A DNA stretch of 64,000 nt from Flavobacteriaceae bacterium D16 (GCA_021295155.1 JAJTJC010000035.1:558001-622000); one strand, 5' to 3'; counted from the first letter of the stretch, positions 1 through 8,719 are shown. Notes: generated by a model from the sequence alone, not told the origin. Numbers and translations are program-made.

Positions 1-1083
1 TGCCGCATGGCAAACCCGGGTGAGTTTACCCTTCGTGCTTTCCTGAATGGTAAATTGGATTTAAGTCAGGCTGAGGCTGTTGCCGATATCATTGCAAGCG
101 ATAGTGAAGCCTCTCATAAGATTGCCATGCAGCAAATGCGAGGCGGTTTTAGTTCTGAAATACAACAACTGCGTTCGGAGCTGTTGAATTTCGCCTCCCT
201 GATTGAACTGGAACTGGATTTTGCGGAGGAAGATGTGGAATTTGCTGATCGCGAGGCATTCATTGAATTACTTAAACGCATTGAACATACTTTAAGAAAG
301 TTAATCGATTCCTTTGCCCTTGGGAATGTCATCAAGAACGGTATCCCCATTGCGATTGTGGGCAAGCCCAATGTAGGGAAATCTACGCTGCTCAATGCTT
401 TGCTCAATGAGGAGCGCGCAATAGTCTCCGAGATTGCCGGTACAACAAGGGATACCATCGAAGATGAAATTGCCATAGGAGGCATCCGATTCCGATTTAT
501 TGATACGGCGGGTATCCGGGAAACTGGCGACCATATAGAACAGATCGGGATAAAGCGGACTTTTGAAAATATTGAAAAAGCAAGGGTGGTTTTTTTCCTG
601 TTTGAGGCATCAGAACTAAAGACACATCCCGATGAGCTCCGATTAGCTATCGAGAAAGTCAAAGAGAAAGCTTCAGAGCAGCCAGTTTTGCTACTTGCCA
701 ATAAAGTCGATCAAGTTGATAGCCAGGGATATCAAGAGCAATTGAACGAGTTAGGGGAATCCACCGAAATGCAAGTGTTGGCACTTTCGGCTAAGGAACA
801 TATTGGATTAGACCAATTAAGGGATACGCTAATACACCTGGTCAATACCGGGGCCTTGCAGAAGAATGAAACCATAGTGACCAATTCACGTCATTACGAT
901 GCCCTTTTAAAAGCTCTGGGAGAGATCCATAAGGTACAGGAGGCTATGGACGAAGGGATCTCTGGCGACCTGCTGGCGATTGATATCCGTCAGGCCCTGT
1001 ATCACCTTGGGGAGATCACAGGCGAAATTACTTCCGATGACCTGCTGGGCAATATCTTTGCTAATTTTTGTATCGGGAAGTAA
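1..1083 (+). CDS. mnmE: tRNA uridine-5-carboxymethylaminomethyl modification GTPase MnmE (5'-truncated by window)
   Basis: The reading frame is open from base 1, so the N-terminal formyl-THF-binding domain is mostly outside the window; about 360 of the usual 450-470 residues are visible. The first residues (NPGEFTLRAFLNGKLDLSQA) are the conserved end of the TrmE N-domain. A G domain follows with the P-loop GKPNVGKST, the switch motif GTTRDT, the DTAG motif and NKVD. The protein ends in FCIGK; this C-terminal Cys-Ile-Gly-Lys is diagnostic for the family. By family knowledge MnmE works with MnmG to modify U34 of certain tRNAs in the cytoplasm. No co-transcribed partner is seen; a 165-bp gap follows. 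Confidence 0.97.
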   Translation, partial: CRMANPGEFTLRAFLNGKLDLSQAEAVADIIASDSEASHKIAMQQMRGGFSSEIQQLRSELLNFASLIELELDFAEEDVEFADREAFIELLKRIEHTLRKLIDSFALGNVIKNGIPIAIVGKPNVGKSTLLNALLNEERAIVSEIAGTTRDTIEDEIAIGGIRFRFIDTAGIRETGDHIEQIGIKRTFENIEKARVVFFLFEASELKTHPDELRLAIEKVKEKASEQPVLLLANKVDQVDSQGYQEQLNELGESTEMQVLALSAKEHIGLDQLRDTLIHLVNTGALQKNETIVTNSRHYDALLKALGEIHKVQEAMDEGISGDLLAIDIRQALYHLGEITGEITSDDLLGNIFANFCIGK

Positions 1084-1151
1084 GGGGATTCAACATAAAT
1101 AACACTTCAAATAATACAGTTTTAAGTACACCATTTCCCTTCTACCAATTG

Positions 1152-1172
1152 TTAATAACTTTTTTAATAACT
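1152..1172. promoter_or_regulatory. 9-bp direct repeat upstream of nrdG
   Basis: TTAATAACT occurs twice with a 3-bp spacer (1152-1160 and 1164-1172), a 12-bp period, about 80 bp before the nrdG start. The spacing could suit a regulator bound in tandem near the promoter of the anaerobic reductase genes. No NrdR-type palindrome and no clear TAnnTTTG element were found in this gap. The role is inferred from position only. Confidence 0.25.
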
Positions 1173-1248
1173 CCCAAAGCCGGTCTTTATACGCTTTTCA
1201 GAGTACAGTAATTTTATAAATGATTTTTTTATCATTTTATATTTATTT

Positions 1249-1698
1249 ATGCATTGTCATGAATTTAACGTCGTACTTCAAGAAGTACCCGGCGAGATAA
1301 GTCTTTGTTTTAGCATTTCCGGCTGCCCGTTACAATGCGCCGGTTGCCACTCCCCTTATTTATGGAAAGAACAAACAGGTGAAAAATTAACCCTTAAGGA
1401 TTTTAAAGCTGTTTTAAGCCAATATAAAGCCTTTGCTTCATGCGTTCTCTTTATGGGCGGTGAATGGCACTCCAGGGAGTTAATATCCATGCTAAAATGG
1501 GCACAAGGCATGGGCTATAAAACCTGTCTGTATACCGGGGAAGAGGAAGTAAACCCTGAGATACTGGAACACCTGACCTACCTCAAAACCGGTCCCTGGA
1601 TACAGGAACTGGGCGGTTTATCCAGCCAATCAACCAACCAAATTTTTAAAGAAGTTAAGACCAACAACATACTGAACCATCTATTCATTCCTAATTAA
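1249..1698 (+). CDS. nrdG: anaerobic ribonucleoside-triphosphate reductase activating protein (radical SAM)
   Basis: A 149-residue protein with the cysteine cluster CPLQCAGC (CX3CX2C) near residues 26-33, the 4Fe-4S/SAM-binding motif typical of NrdG. By family knowledge it cleaves SAM reductively to place the glycyl radical on NrdD, so that dNTPs can be made without oxygen. The length fits the short bacterial NrdG form. The ATG at 1249 is chosen because it sits 20-odd residues before the cluster, as in relatives; an ATG at 1220 is out of frame. nrdD starts 8 bp after the stop, so the two form an operon. Confidence 0.93.
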   Translation: MHCHEFNVVLQEVPGEISLCFSISGCPLQCAGCHSPYLWKEQTGEKLTLKDFKAVLSQYKAFASCVLFMGGEWHSRELISMLKWAQGMGYKTCLYTGEEEVNPEILEHLTYLKTGPWIQELGGLSSQSTNQIFKEVKTNNILNHLFIPN

Positions 1699-1706
1699 CA
1701 AGACTC

Positions 1707-3533
1707 ATGACCCGACTCACTGAAGAACAGATTGACAAGAAAATATCATTTATAAATCGTTACCTCGCCTCACAGAATGCGGCAGATGGATCCAAAGTGG
1801 ATTCGAATGCCAATGTTACCTCCAAGAACATTGCCACCATGGAGGCGGAATTAAATAAGGATTTCAATATCCAAATCAATCGTACCCTGGTCAGGCAAAA
1901 AATAGCCAGTCTTTTCGGGAATGATTTGGCAGAGGAATACATCAGACAAATAGAATCGCATGAGATATATGTTCATGACGAAACTTCCCTAAAGCCCTAT
2001 TGCGCGTCCATTAGCATGTATCCGTTCTTACTGGACGGCCTGACAAAACTGGGAGGAGAGAGTCGGGCTCCTAAACATTTGGAAAGTTTCTGTGGGGAAT
2101 TTGTAAACCTTGTATTTGCGGTTAGTTCACAATTCGCAGGTGCCCTGGCAACCGTTGAATTCCTGATGTATTTTGACCATTTTGCTGCGAAAGACTATGG
2201 CGAAAACTACCTGAAAACAAATCGAGAGCTAATAGAGAATCATCTCCAGCACGTGGTATATGCCATAAACCAGCCAGCAGCAGCCCGAGGGTATCAATCG
2301 GTTTTCTGGAATATCTCCGTCTATGACGAACCCTACTTTAAAAGCATGTTCGGGGATTTTGTCTTTCCCGACATGACCAAGCCAGAATGGGAGCGAATTA
2401 AGAAATTGCAAGCCTTCTTTATGCACTGGTTCAATGAAGAGCGCAATAAGGCTGTACTGACCTTCCCCGTTGTTACAGCCGCCATGTTGATTAAAGACGG
2501 GGTCCCGGTAGATCCCGTCTTTACTGACATGTGTGCAAAAGAACTTAGCCAAGGTAACTCCTTCTTTATCTATCAATCTGAAAATGCCGATAGCCTGGCC
2601 TCCTGCTGCCGATTGCGGAACGAAATAAGCGACAACACCTTTAGCTATTCCCTCGGGGCCGGCGGAGTAGCCACAGGTTCTATCAATGTGATCACCATGA
2701 ACATGAACCGTCTGGTTCAGAATGGTGCTGATATCGTTGCAGAAGTTCGTAAAATCCACAAATATCAGGTAGCCTTTCGTAGGCTAATGGACGACTATAA
2801 TAGCAGCGGGATGCTCCCGGTTTATCATGCAGGTTTGATCTCCATGGAGAAGCAGTTCCTTACTATTGGTATCAATGGAATGGCAGAGGCGGCAGAAAGC
2901 CGGGGAATCACTGTGGGTAATAATACGGCTTATAAGCGCTTTGTAAACCACTACCTCAAGTCAATCTATGAAGAAAATAAGGTCGCTAAAGAGCAGTACG
3001 GTTACCTTTTCAATACCGAATTCGTGCCTGCCGAAAATTTGGGAATAAAAAATGCCAAGTGGGACCGTCAGGACGGCTTGTTTGTTAAAAGGGATTGCTA
3101 TAATTCATACTTTTTTGTTGTGGAAGATGACAATACCAACACCCTGGACAAGATTATACTACATGGAAAAGAAATAATCAAATACCTCGATGGGGGTTCG
3201 GCCTTACATCTGAATCTGGAGGAGACCCCAAATAAAGAAGGGTTTATCAAACTGATCCATGCCACAGCAAAAGCAGGATGCAATTATTTCTGTTTTAACA
3301 TAAGAATTACGCTTTGCAACGATTGTGGACATATTGATAAACGCACCCGGTATAGCTGTAACAATTGTTCCTCTAAAAATGTGGACCATGCCACAAGGGT
3401 AATAGGCTACCTAAAACGTGTTTCGAATTTTAGTTCCGGCAGACAAAAGGAGCATAGCCTCAGGCATTATCATATACATAATTCCAAAGGTGAACACCCG
3501 GTAGCAGAGGAAATGGAGTATTGTCTTGATTGA
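1707..3533 (+). CDS. nrdD: anaerobic ribonucleoside-triphosphate reductase (class III)
   Basis: A 608-residue class III reductase catalytic subunit. Visible features are a likely active-site Cys99 in KPYCASISMYPF, a second conserved cysteine region (SCCRLRNE) in mid-protein, a C-terminal zinc ribbon with cysteines at about 537, 540, 551 and 554, and the glycyl-radical motif RVIGYLKR with the radical Gly at about 567. It is shorter than the E. coli enzyme (712 residues) because the N-terminal ATP-cone is absent, so the usual dATP on/off control is probably missing. It is transcribed with nrdG. It implies a capacity for microaerobic or anaerobic growth. Confidence 0.95.
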   Translation: MTRLTEEQIDKKISFINRYLASQNAADGSKVDSNANVTSKNIATMEAELNKDFNIQINRTLVRQKIASLFGNDLAEEYIRQIESHEIYVHDETSLKPYCASISMYPFLLDGLTKLGGESRAPKHLESFCGEFVNLVFAVSSQFAGALATVEFLMYFDHFAAKDYGENYLKTNRELIENHLQHVVYAINQPAAARGYQSVFWNISVYDEPYFKSMFGDFVFPDMTKPEWERIKKLQAFFMHWFNEERNKAVLTFPVVTAAMLIKDGVPVDPVFTDMCAKELSQGNSFFIYQSENADSLASCCRLRNEISDNTFSYSLGAGGVATGSINVITMNMNRLVQNGADIVAEVRKIHKYQVAFRRLMDDYNSSGMLPVYHAGLISMEKQFLTIGINGMAEAAESRGITVGNNTAYKRFVNHYLKSIYEENKVAKEQYGYLFNTEFVPAENLGIKNAKWDRQDGLFVKRDCYNSYFFVVEDDNTNTLDKIILHGKEIIKYLDGGSALHLNLEETPNKEGFIKLIHATAKAGCNYFCFNIRITLCNDCGHIDKRTRYSCNNCSSKNVDHATRVIGYLKRVSNFSSGRQKEHSLRHYHIHNSKGEHPVAEEMEYCLD

Positions 3534-3583
3534 TTTACGTAAAACCAGGACCTGGGGTAGTAAATAGTTAGACAGTGGATGGA

Positions 3584-4033
3584 TTACTTTTCCAGAAAAC
3601 CTTTCAGGGAAATAACCCTCCCCTTCTCTGCTATTTCCTCAGCCAAGGAAGCGACAGTTTTCTCCCGGAAGTCTTGTAATAATTCTTCCTTAAATGGGGA
3701 AACAAGATGATGCACCGGACACGGATTAACATCATCACACTTAGAGAGGCCCAGAAAGCATTCATCAAATTTATAAGTGCCGTCAATGGCGCGTATAACA
3801 TCCCAAATGGCATTATCCCGGTTAGATTGATCCAGAAAAAAGCCGCCTCCCGGCCCCTTTGTAGAGGATACCAATCGCTCTGCGGCCAGTTTGCGTAATA
3901 ATTGTGCCAGAAAAGGTTGGGGTACCTCCAGCTCTTCAGCGATTTGTTTAACCCCATGTTTAGCCCTAACGTCGCTATTCAGGGCAAGATATATAACGGC
4001 CCTAATGGCATATTTACAGGCGTTGGACAGCAT
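3584..4033 (-). CDS. Rrf2 family transcriptional regulator with Fe-S type cysteines
   Basis: A 149-residue protein. The N-terminal winged helix-turn-helix is of Rrf2 type (YAIRAVIYLA, then PQPFLAQLLRKLA and STKGPGGGFFL). Three cysteines at 92, 99 and 105 (CX6CX5C) match the cluster-binding pattern of IscR/NsrR-like Rrf2 proteins, so an oxygen-, NO- or Fe-S-responsive repressor is likely. It is convergent with nrdD, ending 50 bp from it; the linkage suggests, but does not show, that it controls nrdGD. A dyad just upstream of its start (4044-4065) could be an autoregulatory operator. The specific subfamily cannot be decided. Confidence 0.9.
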   Translation of the reverse strand: MLSNACKYAIRAVIYLALNSDVRAKHGVKQIAEELEVPQPFLAQLLRKLAAERLVSSTKGPGGGFFLDQSNRDNAIWDVIRAIDGTYKFDECFLGLSKCDDVNPCPVHHLVSPFKEELLQDFREKTVASLAEEIAEKGRVISLKGFLEK

Positions 4034-4043
4034 TTAATCTAAA

Positions 4044-4065
4044 TTAGTTTTATAAAGATAACTAA
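4044..4065. promoter_or_regulatory. candidate Rrf2 operator dyad
   Basis: TTAGTT (4044-4049) and its reverse complement AACTAA (4060-4065) are separated by 10 AT-rich bases, and lie 10-32 bp upstream of the Rrf2 start codon. Position and symmetry fit an autoregulatory site. No footprint evidence can be claimed. Confidence 0.3.
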
Positions 4066-4190
4066 AAGGTCGTTTTATCATAGATGCTATTGCTCGATGT
4101 TATAAATACCATTTCGTAGAAATTTTCGTTTTCGAGGTAGGGTATACTGCTGTTAAGTTGTTATACACCCGAACTAAAATCCTAAATGCT

Positions 4191-4976
4191 ATGTATATAT
4201 TAAAATCGATTACCAAAAAATTTGCTTTTGCGCTTACTCTTTCCCTAATTTTTATAAGTTGTTCCAGCGATGAAACCGATGGCAACGGCACCTTAAAATT
4301 AAGTGCTAAAGCAAGTGTCAACAGCGCCTCTGCTAAAAATGCCTCAACCAGTAAATCGGTTAACACCGATGTCTTCGTAAGTGATTTCAGGATCAATATC
4401 AGTGAATTTGAACTGGAACTGGACGATAGTGAATTCGAATTTGAATTCGAATCAGAATCCGGTGAATCTGAATTTGAGTTTGAATGGGAGATCGACGGAT
4501 ACTACGATTATGAAGATGAATTTGAATTGGAAGGTCCATTTGAGCTCGACCTGCTGGCCGGTGAAATCAACTTCCTTACCGTAGATGTGCCTAATGCACA
4601 GTTCGAGGAATTAGAATTTAAATTCGATATTAGTAATGACACCAACAGTGATATGTTCGGCAAGTCAGTGCTTATTCAAGGTACTGTGAATGATATCCCC
4701 TTTATTTTCTGGAATGATTTTGAAGATGAAGTTGAAGTGGATTTTGAAGAAAAGGAATTTGATATCACTATAAGTAACAACACCGAAGGCGTCACCATTG
4801 AATTTGACCTTTCTCTTATTTTTGACGTCGTTTCTGGAATAGATCTTTCCCAGGCAGTAGATGGAAATGAAGATGGTACCATAGAAATTAGCCCTGAAGA
4901 TCCAGACGGCAATAATGCCCTTGCTGAGGCTATTCGGGAGCGTATCAAAACAGCAATCGACCTGTTAGACGATTAA
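4191..4976 (+). CDS. highly acidic Glu/Phe-rich lipoprotein, function unknown
   Basis: A 261-residue protein from the ATG at 4191; an upstream in-frame TTG (4158) would put extra residues before the signal peptide and is rejected. It has a signal peptide with lipobox ending in ISC and then SSDETD, so a surface or periplasmic lipoprotein is expected. Residues about 75-105 alternate Glu with Phe (EFEFEFESES and SEFEFEWE), a pattern suited to amphipathic beta-strands. The later part (GPFELDLLAG, then a conserved-looking C-half) is less repetitive and weakly recalls DUF4382-like flavobacterial lipoproteins. Very few basic residues occur after the signal, so calcium or other cation binding is possible but unproven. 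It is a single-gene unit followed by a terminator. Confidence 0.75.
   Translation: MYILKSITKKFAFALTLSLIFISCSSDETDGNGTLKLSAKASVNSASAKNASTSKSVNTDVFVSDFRINISEFELELDDSEFEFEFESESGESEFEFEWEIDGYYDYEDEFELEGPFELDLLAGEINFLTVDVPNAQFEELEFKFDISNDTNSDMFGKSVLIQGTVNDIPFIFWNDFEDEVEVDFEEKEFDITISNNTEGVTIEFDLSLIFDVVSGIDLSQAVDGNEDGTIEISPEDPDGNNALAEAIRERIKTAIDLLDD
4431..4488 (+). repeat. degenerate GAATTY hexanucleotide repeat inside the acidic lipoprotein gene
   Basis: The coding strand repeats GAA followed by TTC or TTT (GAATTC/GAATTT) with a few GAATCA/GAATCT variants, giving the alternating Glu-Phe/Ser stretch. Such a tract could change length by strand slippage in steps of 6 bp without losing frame. Confidence 0.6.
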
Positions 4977-4999
4977 TTCTTTAAAAAGCTAAAATTATA

Positions 5000-5033
5000 A
5001 AGGCTTTTTGCAATACCGCAGAAAGCCTTTTTT
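5000..5033 (+). terminator. Rho-independent terminator after the acidic lipoprotein gene
   Basis: Perfect 8-bp stem AAGGCTTT (5000-5007) with AAAGCCTT (5022-5029), a 14-nt loop and a run of T residues. It lies 24 bp after the stop codon of the plus-strand lipoprotein gene. Confidence 0.8.
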
Positions 5034-5093
5034 CGTAAATACCTAAACATCAATCAAGAAAATGATGGCAATGAACGCATTCCTCAAAGCCAA

Positions 5094-5297
5094 TCATTCT
5101 GGACTAAGCAATTTTTTCTTCATCGAAACCAAAATACCAACTATCACCCCTAGAGTAAAACTACCAAGGATGATGAGGACTCTCGACATAGAGATTTTCC
5201 ATAAGAAAAAATTGATGTCGGTTACTTCAGAATTCTGAAGGGCAAAAACTACGATCAGTACTGCAACTATCAGGGCGAGTATCGTTTTAAATTTCAT
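5094..5297 (-). CDS. LapA-domain (DUF1049) small membrane protein
   Basis: A 67-residue protein with two hydrophobic helices (about residues 5-22 and 38-59) separated by a short segment (QNSEVTDINFFLWK), ending in a lysine-rich tail. The QNSE...NFFLW pattern is typical of the LapA/YciS family, which in proteobacteria takes part in assembly of lipopolysaccharide. It follows the GIN-domain gene by 6 bp on the same strand and is probably co-transcribed. The cellular role in flavobacteria is not established. Confidence 0.8.
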   Translation of the reverse strand: MKFKTILALIVAVLIVVFALQNSEVTDINFFLWKISMSRVLIILGSFTLGVIVGILVSMKKKLLSPE

Positions 5298-5303
5298 GGG
5301 TAA

Positions 5304-6131
5304 TTACTTTTTTATAATTTTTGACTTCTCTGTGAGTCCTTTGATTTCCAGATTTGGGTTGCCATATACATAGACATTACTCTTACCCTGAGCATAGACT
5401 TCAAGGTTTCTGCTGGCATTTACATAAACATCTGATGTATTGGAAGTATAGAGATCTGCCGATTGTACATTCATCTTCCTAGCATTCAAAGTTGATGCCT
5501 TTTTAAGATTAAAAACTGCATATTCGGCATCCCCATTTAAGTCCAGATCTGCTGTATTGTTTAATGTCACCCTCACTTTGTCTGCTAAAACTTCGGCTTT
5601 CAAATCGGTCCTGTCATTCATTATCAGCATCGTATTTTCAGACTTAATCCTAAGACTACCCCCGGCATTTCGATGTAACGCAACGGTTACATCCTCCGCT
5701 GAAATATCCAAATCTACTCTACCGCTGTTGTATCCACTCAAATAAAACTTGTCCGAATTTAATTGGCCTTCAGTTTTTACGCTTGACCCGTGTTTCACAA
5801 TCAGGTGTTCCAATTGCTTTACTGTCAGATTAATTTCTAATTTTTTACTGCTGGTGATATGGTCTGTTGTAAAAATTTTCAGAATACTGTCCGTAACAAT
5901 AAATTGCACCACCGTATGCAGGTTGCTGTCGGCATTCAATCGATAATGATTAGAACTTCCCTGCTGCAGGTTGATCTCTAAGTCATCATTGACTTCAACC
6001 GCATTAAAATCATTAGGGATTTCCTTGCTGAGCATTCTTACCTGCTTGTTTCCTGCAATTTTAGGCTTCTTTTGCGCAGCTAATGGTGAGCTAATCAGAA
6101 CAATGCAGAAGAATAGAATTTTTGTTTTCAT
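5304..6131 (-). CDS. GIN-domain (DUF2807) exported beta-helix protein
   Basis: A 275-residue protein with an N-terminal signal peptide ending near AAQKK. Residues about 45-265 form the putative auto-transporter adhesin / head GIN domain: it opens with FNAVEVNDDLEINLQQG, the family hallmark, and continues with short repeats rich in Asn, Asp and Ser that suggest a right-handed beta-helix. Such proteins occur in many paralogues in Bacteroidota, often beside PspC or LapA-like proteins; their biochemical role is unknown. First gene of a two-gene operon with the LapA-like gene. Confidence 0.85.
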   Translation of the reverse strand: MKTKILFFCIVLISSPLAAQKKPKIAGNKQVRMLSKEIPNDFNAVEVNDDLEINLQQGSSNHYRLNADSNLHTVVQFIVTDSILKIFTTDHITSSKKLEINLTVKQLEHLIVKHGSSVKTEGQLNSDKFYLSGYNSGRVDLDISAEDVTVALHRNAGGSLRIKSENTMLIMNDRTDLKAEVLADKVRVTLNNTADLDLNGDAEYAVFNLKKASTLNARKMNVQSADLYTSNTSDVYVNASRNLEVYAQGKSNVYVYGNPNLEIKGLTEKSKIIKK

Positions 6132-6244
6132 TTTGTTTATAGCTATTAGTCCTAGTCGTTAGACCCCAAAAGCCTTAAAAGGCCACCTTATTGTAATATA
6201 ATAAACAAAAAAAACCGCTTACTCTAATGATCATATAACAAAAT

Positions 6245-6276
6245 AAAAAAGCTTTCTGCTTACACAGAGAGCTTTT
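6245..6276. terminator. bidirectional hairpin terminator
   Basis: AAAAAAGCTTTCTG (6245-6258) pairs with CAGAGAGCTTTTT (6264-6276) with one G-T type mismatch and a 5-nt loop. T-rich sequence follows on both strands. It lies beyond the 3' end of the hydrolase gene (minus strand), which is the most likely user. Confidence 0.7.
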
Positions 6277-6333
6277 TCTTTTTAATAGCGACACTTATTG
6301 ACGTAAATTAAATGTAACAGGGTTTACCCAGAG

Positions 6334-7617
6334 CTATTGGATACCTTCAATCCAACTTTCCATTGAATTAAGGTAATCCTTATGCAACTTAGCCCAATAA
6401 GGAAAATCGGATTTTCCGGTGTGGTACATAGCATGATTGGCTTGCTCTGGCATAATCACTTTGAAATCCTTATTCTCCGCTATTTCAAGAGCCAAAGAAA
6501 TCAATGAATGGCTATTTACCGGAATGATCTCATCGGAGGTCCCCTGAATGATTAAAACAGGTTGTTTTACCTGCTCAAAATGAGGTAAGGGACTAAACAG
6601 CAACTTTTTATCAATATTTACTTCATCAAGGTTGGGTACCCATACAGCGGAAAACCATGGTTCCAACTTCTTTTCTTCTATAGATTTTTCCAAGTCCTCA
6701 CGGGATATTTTACCAGCAATATGTTCAAAAACCTGCTTTTGTAACCAACTAGCGCGCTCAAGATCATTTCCCAGGGCCTGTGCATTGCGGTTTTTCCAAA
6801 AATTCAGATCGCTTTCAAGCAAGGTACTTCCCGGACAGCTTACCGAGATTCCTAACTTAAGTTCTTGTATTTCATTCAGAATATAGGGCACCTTAGCGCC
6901 CCCCTGGCTACTCCCCTTAATGCCAATATTTCCCAAAGGGATTTCAACTTTCTTCGAGAAATACTTTATCGCATTTATATCATCGGAACATAGCTCCTCC
7001 ATATTTGCAGTTTGCCAGCTGCCTTCTGAAGCTCCCGTCCCTCTTTTGTCGTAATGAAAAGTGGTATATCCCCGTTGGGCAAAGTACATGGCTTCTGCTC
7101 TGGAACCACTACGGTCCGCACTCCCTGAGGAAGTTATGAAAACCAAAGCCCTCCTATTCGGTTGTCGGGGCCTCCATATGGTGCCTCCTAATTGAAGCCC
7201 GTTCGAATCAAAAGTGATCTCCTGACGTTCAATCTGATTTACCCTTTCATTATTCTTTACCAACACATAATCTACTTCGAGTGTATCCACCTTCAAGGTT
7301 CCTGTTAATGAATAATCATCAGGTAACAAGCTATTTTTAAAACTATATGAATACCTGTCGCTGTGTAAAATGAAATTGATTGAGTCACCTTCTTTAATCA
7401 CATTTCTCGCCGGTATACCTATTGCGTTCTGTTCGAGGCTGGAGAATAATACTTGCCATCCGGCAGAGTCCTTTACAATTTCAAAGTTTATATTGTCAGA
7501 AAAGTTACCATGGGTAAATGTTCCTGAATATATTTCCTGACTATCATTCTCATTGTGTCTATTGAGACAGGACGCTAAAAGCACCAATACTAAAAACAAC
7601 CCTATATACTTATTCAT
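6334..7617 (-). CDS. alpha/beta-hydrolase lipoprotein (acyl esterase/peptidase-like)
   Basis: A 427-residue protein. A signal peptide with a lipobox (LLASC) gives lipidation at Cys17. Residues about 30-130 form a beta-rich N-terminal domain; the alpha/beta-hydrolase core follows. The nucleophile elbow is GSSQGG, the acid is probably the Asp in QGTSDEIIPV, and the His lies in QANHAMY near the C-terminus, so the triad is complete. The oxyanion region GSGSADRSG is also family-like. It belongs to the broad S9/esterase-lipase group of exported hydrolases; the substrate is unknown. It is transcribed alone, with the terminator at 6245-6276 downstream. Confidence 0.85.
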   Translation of the reverse strand: MNKYIGLFLVLVLLASCLNRHNENDSQEIYSGTFTHGNFSDNINFEIVKDSAGWQVLFSSLEQNAIGIPARNVIKEGDSINFILHSDRYSYSFKNSLLPDDYSLTGTLKVDTLEVDYVLVKNNERVNQIERQEITFDSNGLQLGGTIWRPRQPNRRALVFITSSGSADRSGSRAEAMYFAQRGYTTFHYDKRGTGASEGSWQTANMEELCSDDINAIKYFSKKVEIPLGNIGIKGSSQGGAKVPYILNEIQELKLGISVSCPGSTLLESDLNFWKNRNAQALGNDLERASWLQKQVFEHIAGKISREDLEKSIEEKKLEPWFSAVWVPNLDEVNIDKKLLFSPLPHFEQVKQPVLIIQGTSDEIIPVNSHSLISLALEIAENKDFKVIMPEQANHAMYHTGKSDFPYWAKLHKDYLNSMESWIEGIQ

Positions 7618-7776
7618 ACTATTTGAGTCAAAATTGATGTAGTTTTCGAGAGTACTGGCCTATTACACTCCAAAATTTTTAAATTGAAGTTCCTCCTATT
7701 AAGACTTACTTAATTCAGAAATGTTACAGGTTTTACGAATCCTTAACTTTTATTATATAGTAAACGGAACAAATAA

Positions 7777-7805
7777 AAAAGCCTTCTATTATCCAGAAGG
7801 CTTTT
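7777..7805 (-). terminator. Rho-independent terminator ending the glucan uptake operon
   Basis: An 11-bp perfect stem, AAAAGCCTTCT (7777-7787) with AGAAGGCTTTT (7795-7805), with a 7-nt loop and a T-run on the minus strand. It lies 24 bp beyond the stop of the last gene of the operon. Confidence 0.85.
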
Positions 7806-7828
7806 CAAAGTATTGGTCAAAATTACTT

Positions 7829-8719
7829 TTAGAACTTCAACTGCTCGTCCTTGTCCCACAAGCCCCAGTAGGCACCTACATCGCCCTCTGCTCCTACTTT
7901 CCAGGATTCATCGAAGGATGAGAAATAGAAGATTTCAATATCGTCTTCCTGCGCCCATTTCTGCATATTCATAAAATACTTCAGGTAATTCTCATAAGAA
8001 GGATAGGCTCCTTCCAGGCTGCTACCCTGACTGGGCCAGCCGGTTTCTGATATAATTACTTTCTTTCCATTACCAGCATGCAAAGCCCTCTGGTACATGT
8101 CTTTTATGTATAGGAGTGAATAATCCATATCGCAGCCTTCCCAGAAAGGATAGCAGTTGGCCAGGATTACATCACAGGCTTCTGCAATACGTGGTCTTTC
8201 TGCGAATTCATAATAGGCATCCACATAGGCCACGGGAACATCTACGTTGATCCCATCTTTAACCTGCTGAATGAAATCCAGCAACTGGTCCTCATTTAAA
8301 TCGCCGCGCAGCATGACTTCATTACCCACGGCTGCAATATCCACATAACCCTGATTGGTTATCTCTATGAGGTTTTTGATTTCGTTCGCGTTGATCTCAG
8401 GGTCGTCTCCTAACCAGGCTCCTGCCATGGATTTGATACCGAATTCCCTCGCAATACGTGGAATTTCCTCGTTCCCTTCCGTACAGGAGAAAGAACGAAT
8501 CCAATCGGTATAAGGTGCGATGATTTCCATACGCCTGCGTATCTGTTCTTCAGAAATTTGATCTCCCGGTTTCTGGCCCTCTTCATAAGGACTGAAACAT
8601 AGGCCGTGCATTCCTTCTTCGAGGATTTCACGAGCCAATTTTTGTAGATCTTTTTTAGACATTCCGGCATAATCCAATGCCGCGAGCGCCAATCGTTTTT
8701 CTTTTCTTATGTAAGACAT
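7829..8719 (-). CDS. GH17-family glycosidase without signal peptide
   Basis: A 296-residue single-domain GH17 (clan GH-A, retaining). The acid/base is Glu134 in AVGNEVML and the nucleophile Glu225 in IISETGWPS; both motifs are intact. The N-terminus (MSYIRKEKRLALAALDY) has no signal peptide or lipobox, so it is predicted to be cytoplasmic, in contrast to the GH17 lipoprotein further upstream. GH17 enzymes act on beta-1,3-glucans as endo-hydrolases or transglycosidases. With the phosphorylase and two importers in the same operon, it may shorten or remodel imported laminari-oligosaccharides. It is the last gene of the operon, 42 bp after the symporter gene. Confidence 0.88.
   Translation of the reverse strand: MSYIRKEKRLALAALDYAGMSKKDLQKLAREILEEGMHGLCFSPYEEGQKPGDQISEEQIRRRMEIIAPYTDWIRSFSCTEGNEEIPRIAREFGIKSMAGAWLGDDPEINANEIKNLIEITNQGYVDIAAVGNEVMLRGDLNEDQLLDFIQQVKDGINVDVPVAYVDAYYEFAERPRIAEACDVILANCYPFWEGCDMDYSLLYIKDMYQRALHAGNGKKVIISETGWPSQGSSLEGAYPSYENYLKYFMNMQKWAQEDDIEIFYFSSFDESWKVGAEGDVGAYWGLWDKDEQLKF

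Noticed and set aside
114-701. Long minus-strand frame opposite mnmE (195 codons)
   Set aside because: It is an antisense shadow of a well-conserved gene, rich in Ser and Lys, with no family features.
2229-2759. Minus-strand frame of 176 codons opposite nrdD
   Set aside because: Lies wholly within the conserved nrdD gene; no recognisable domain, so treated as a shadow.
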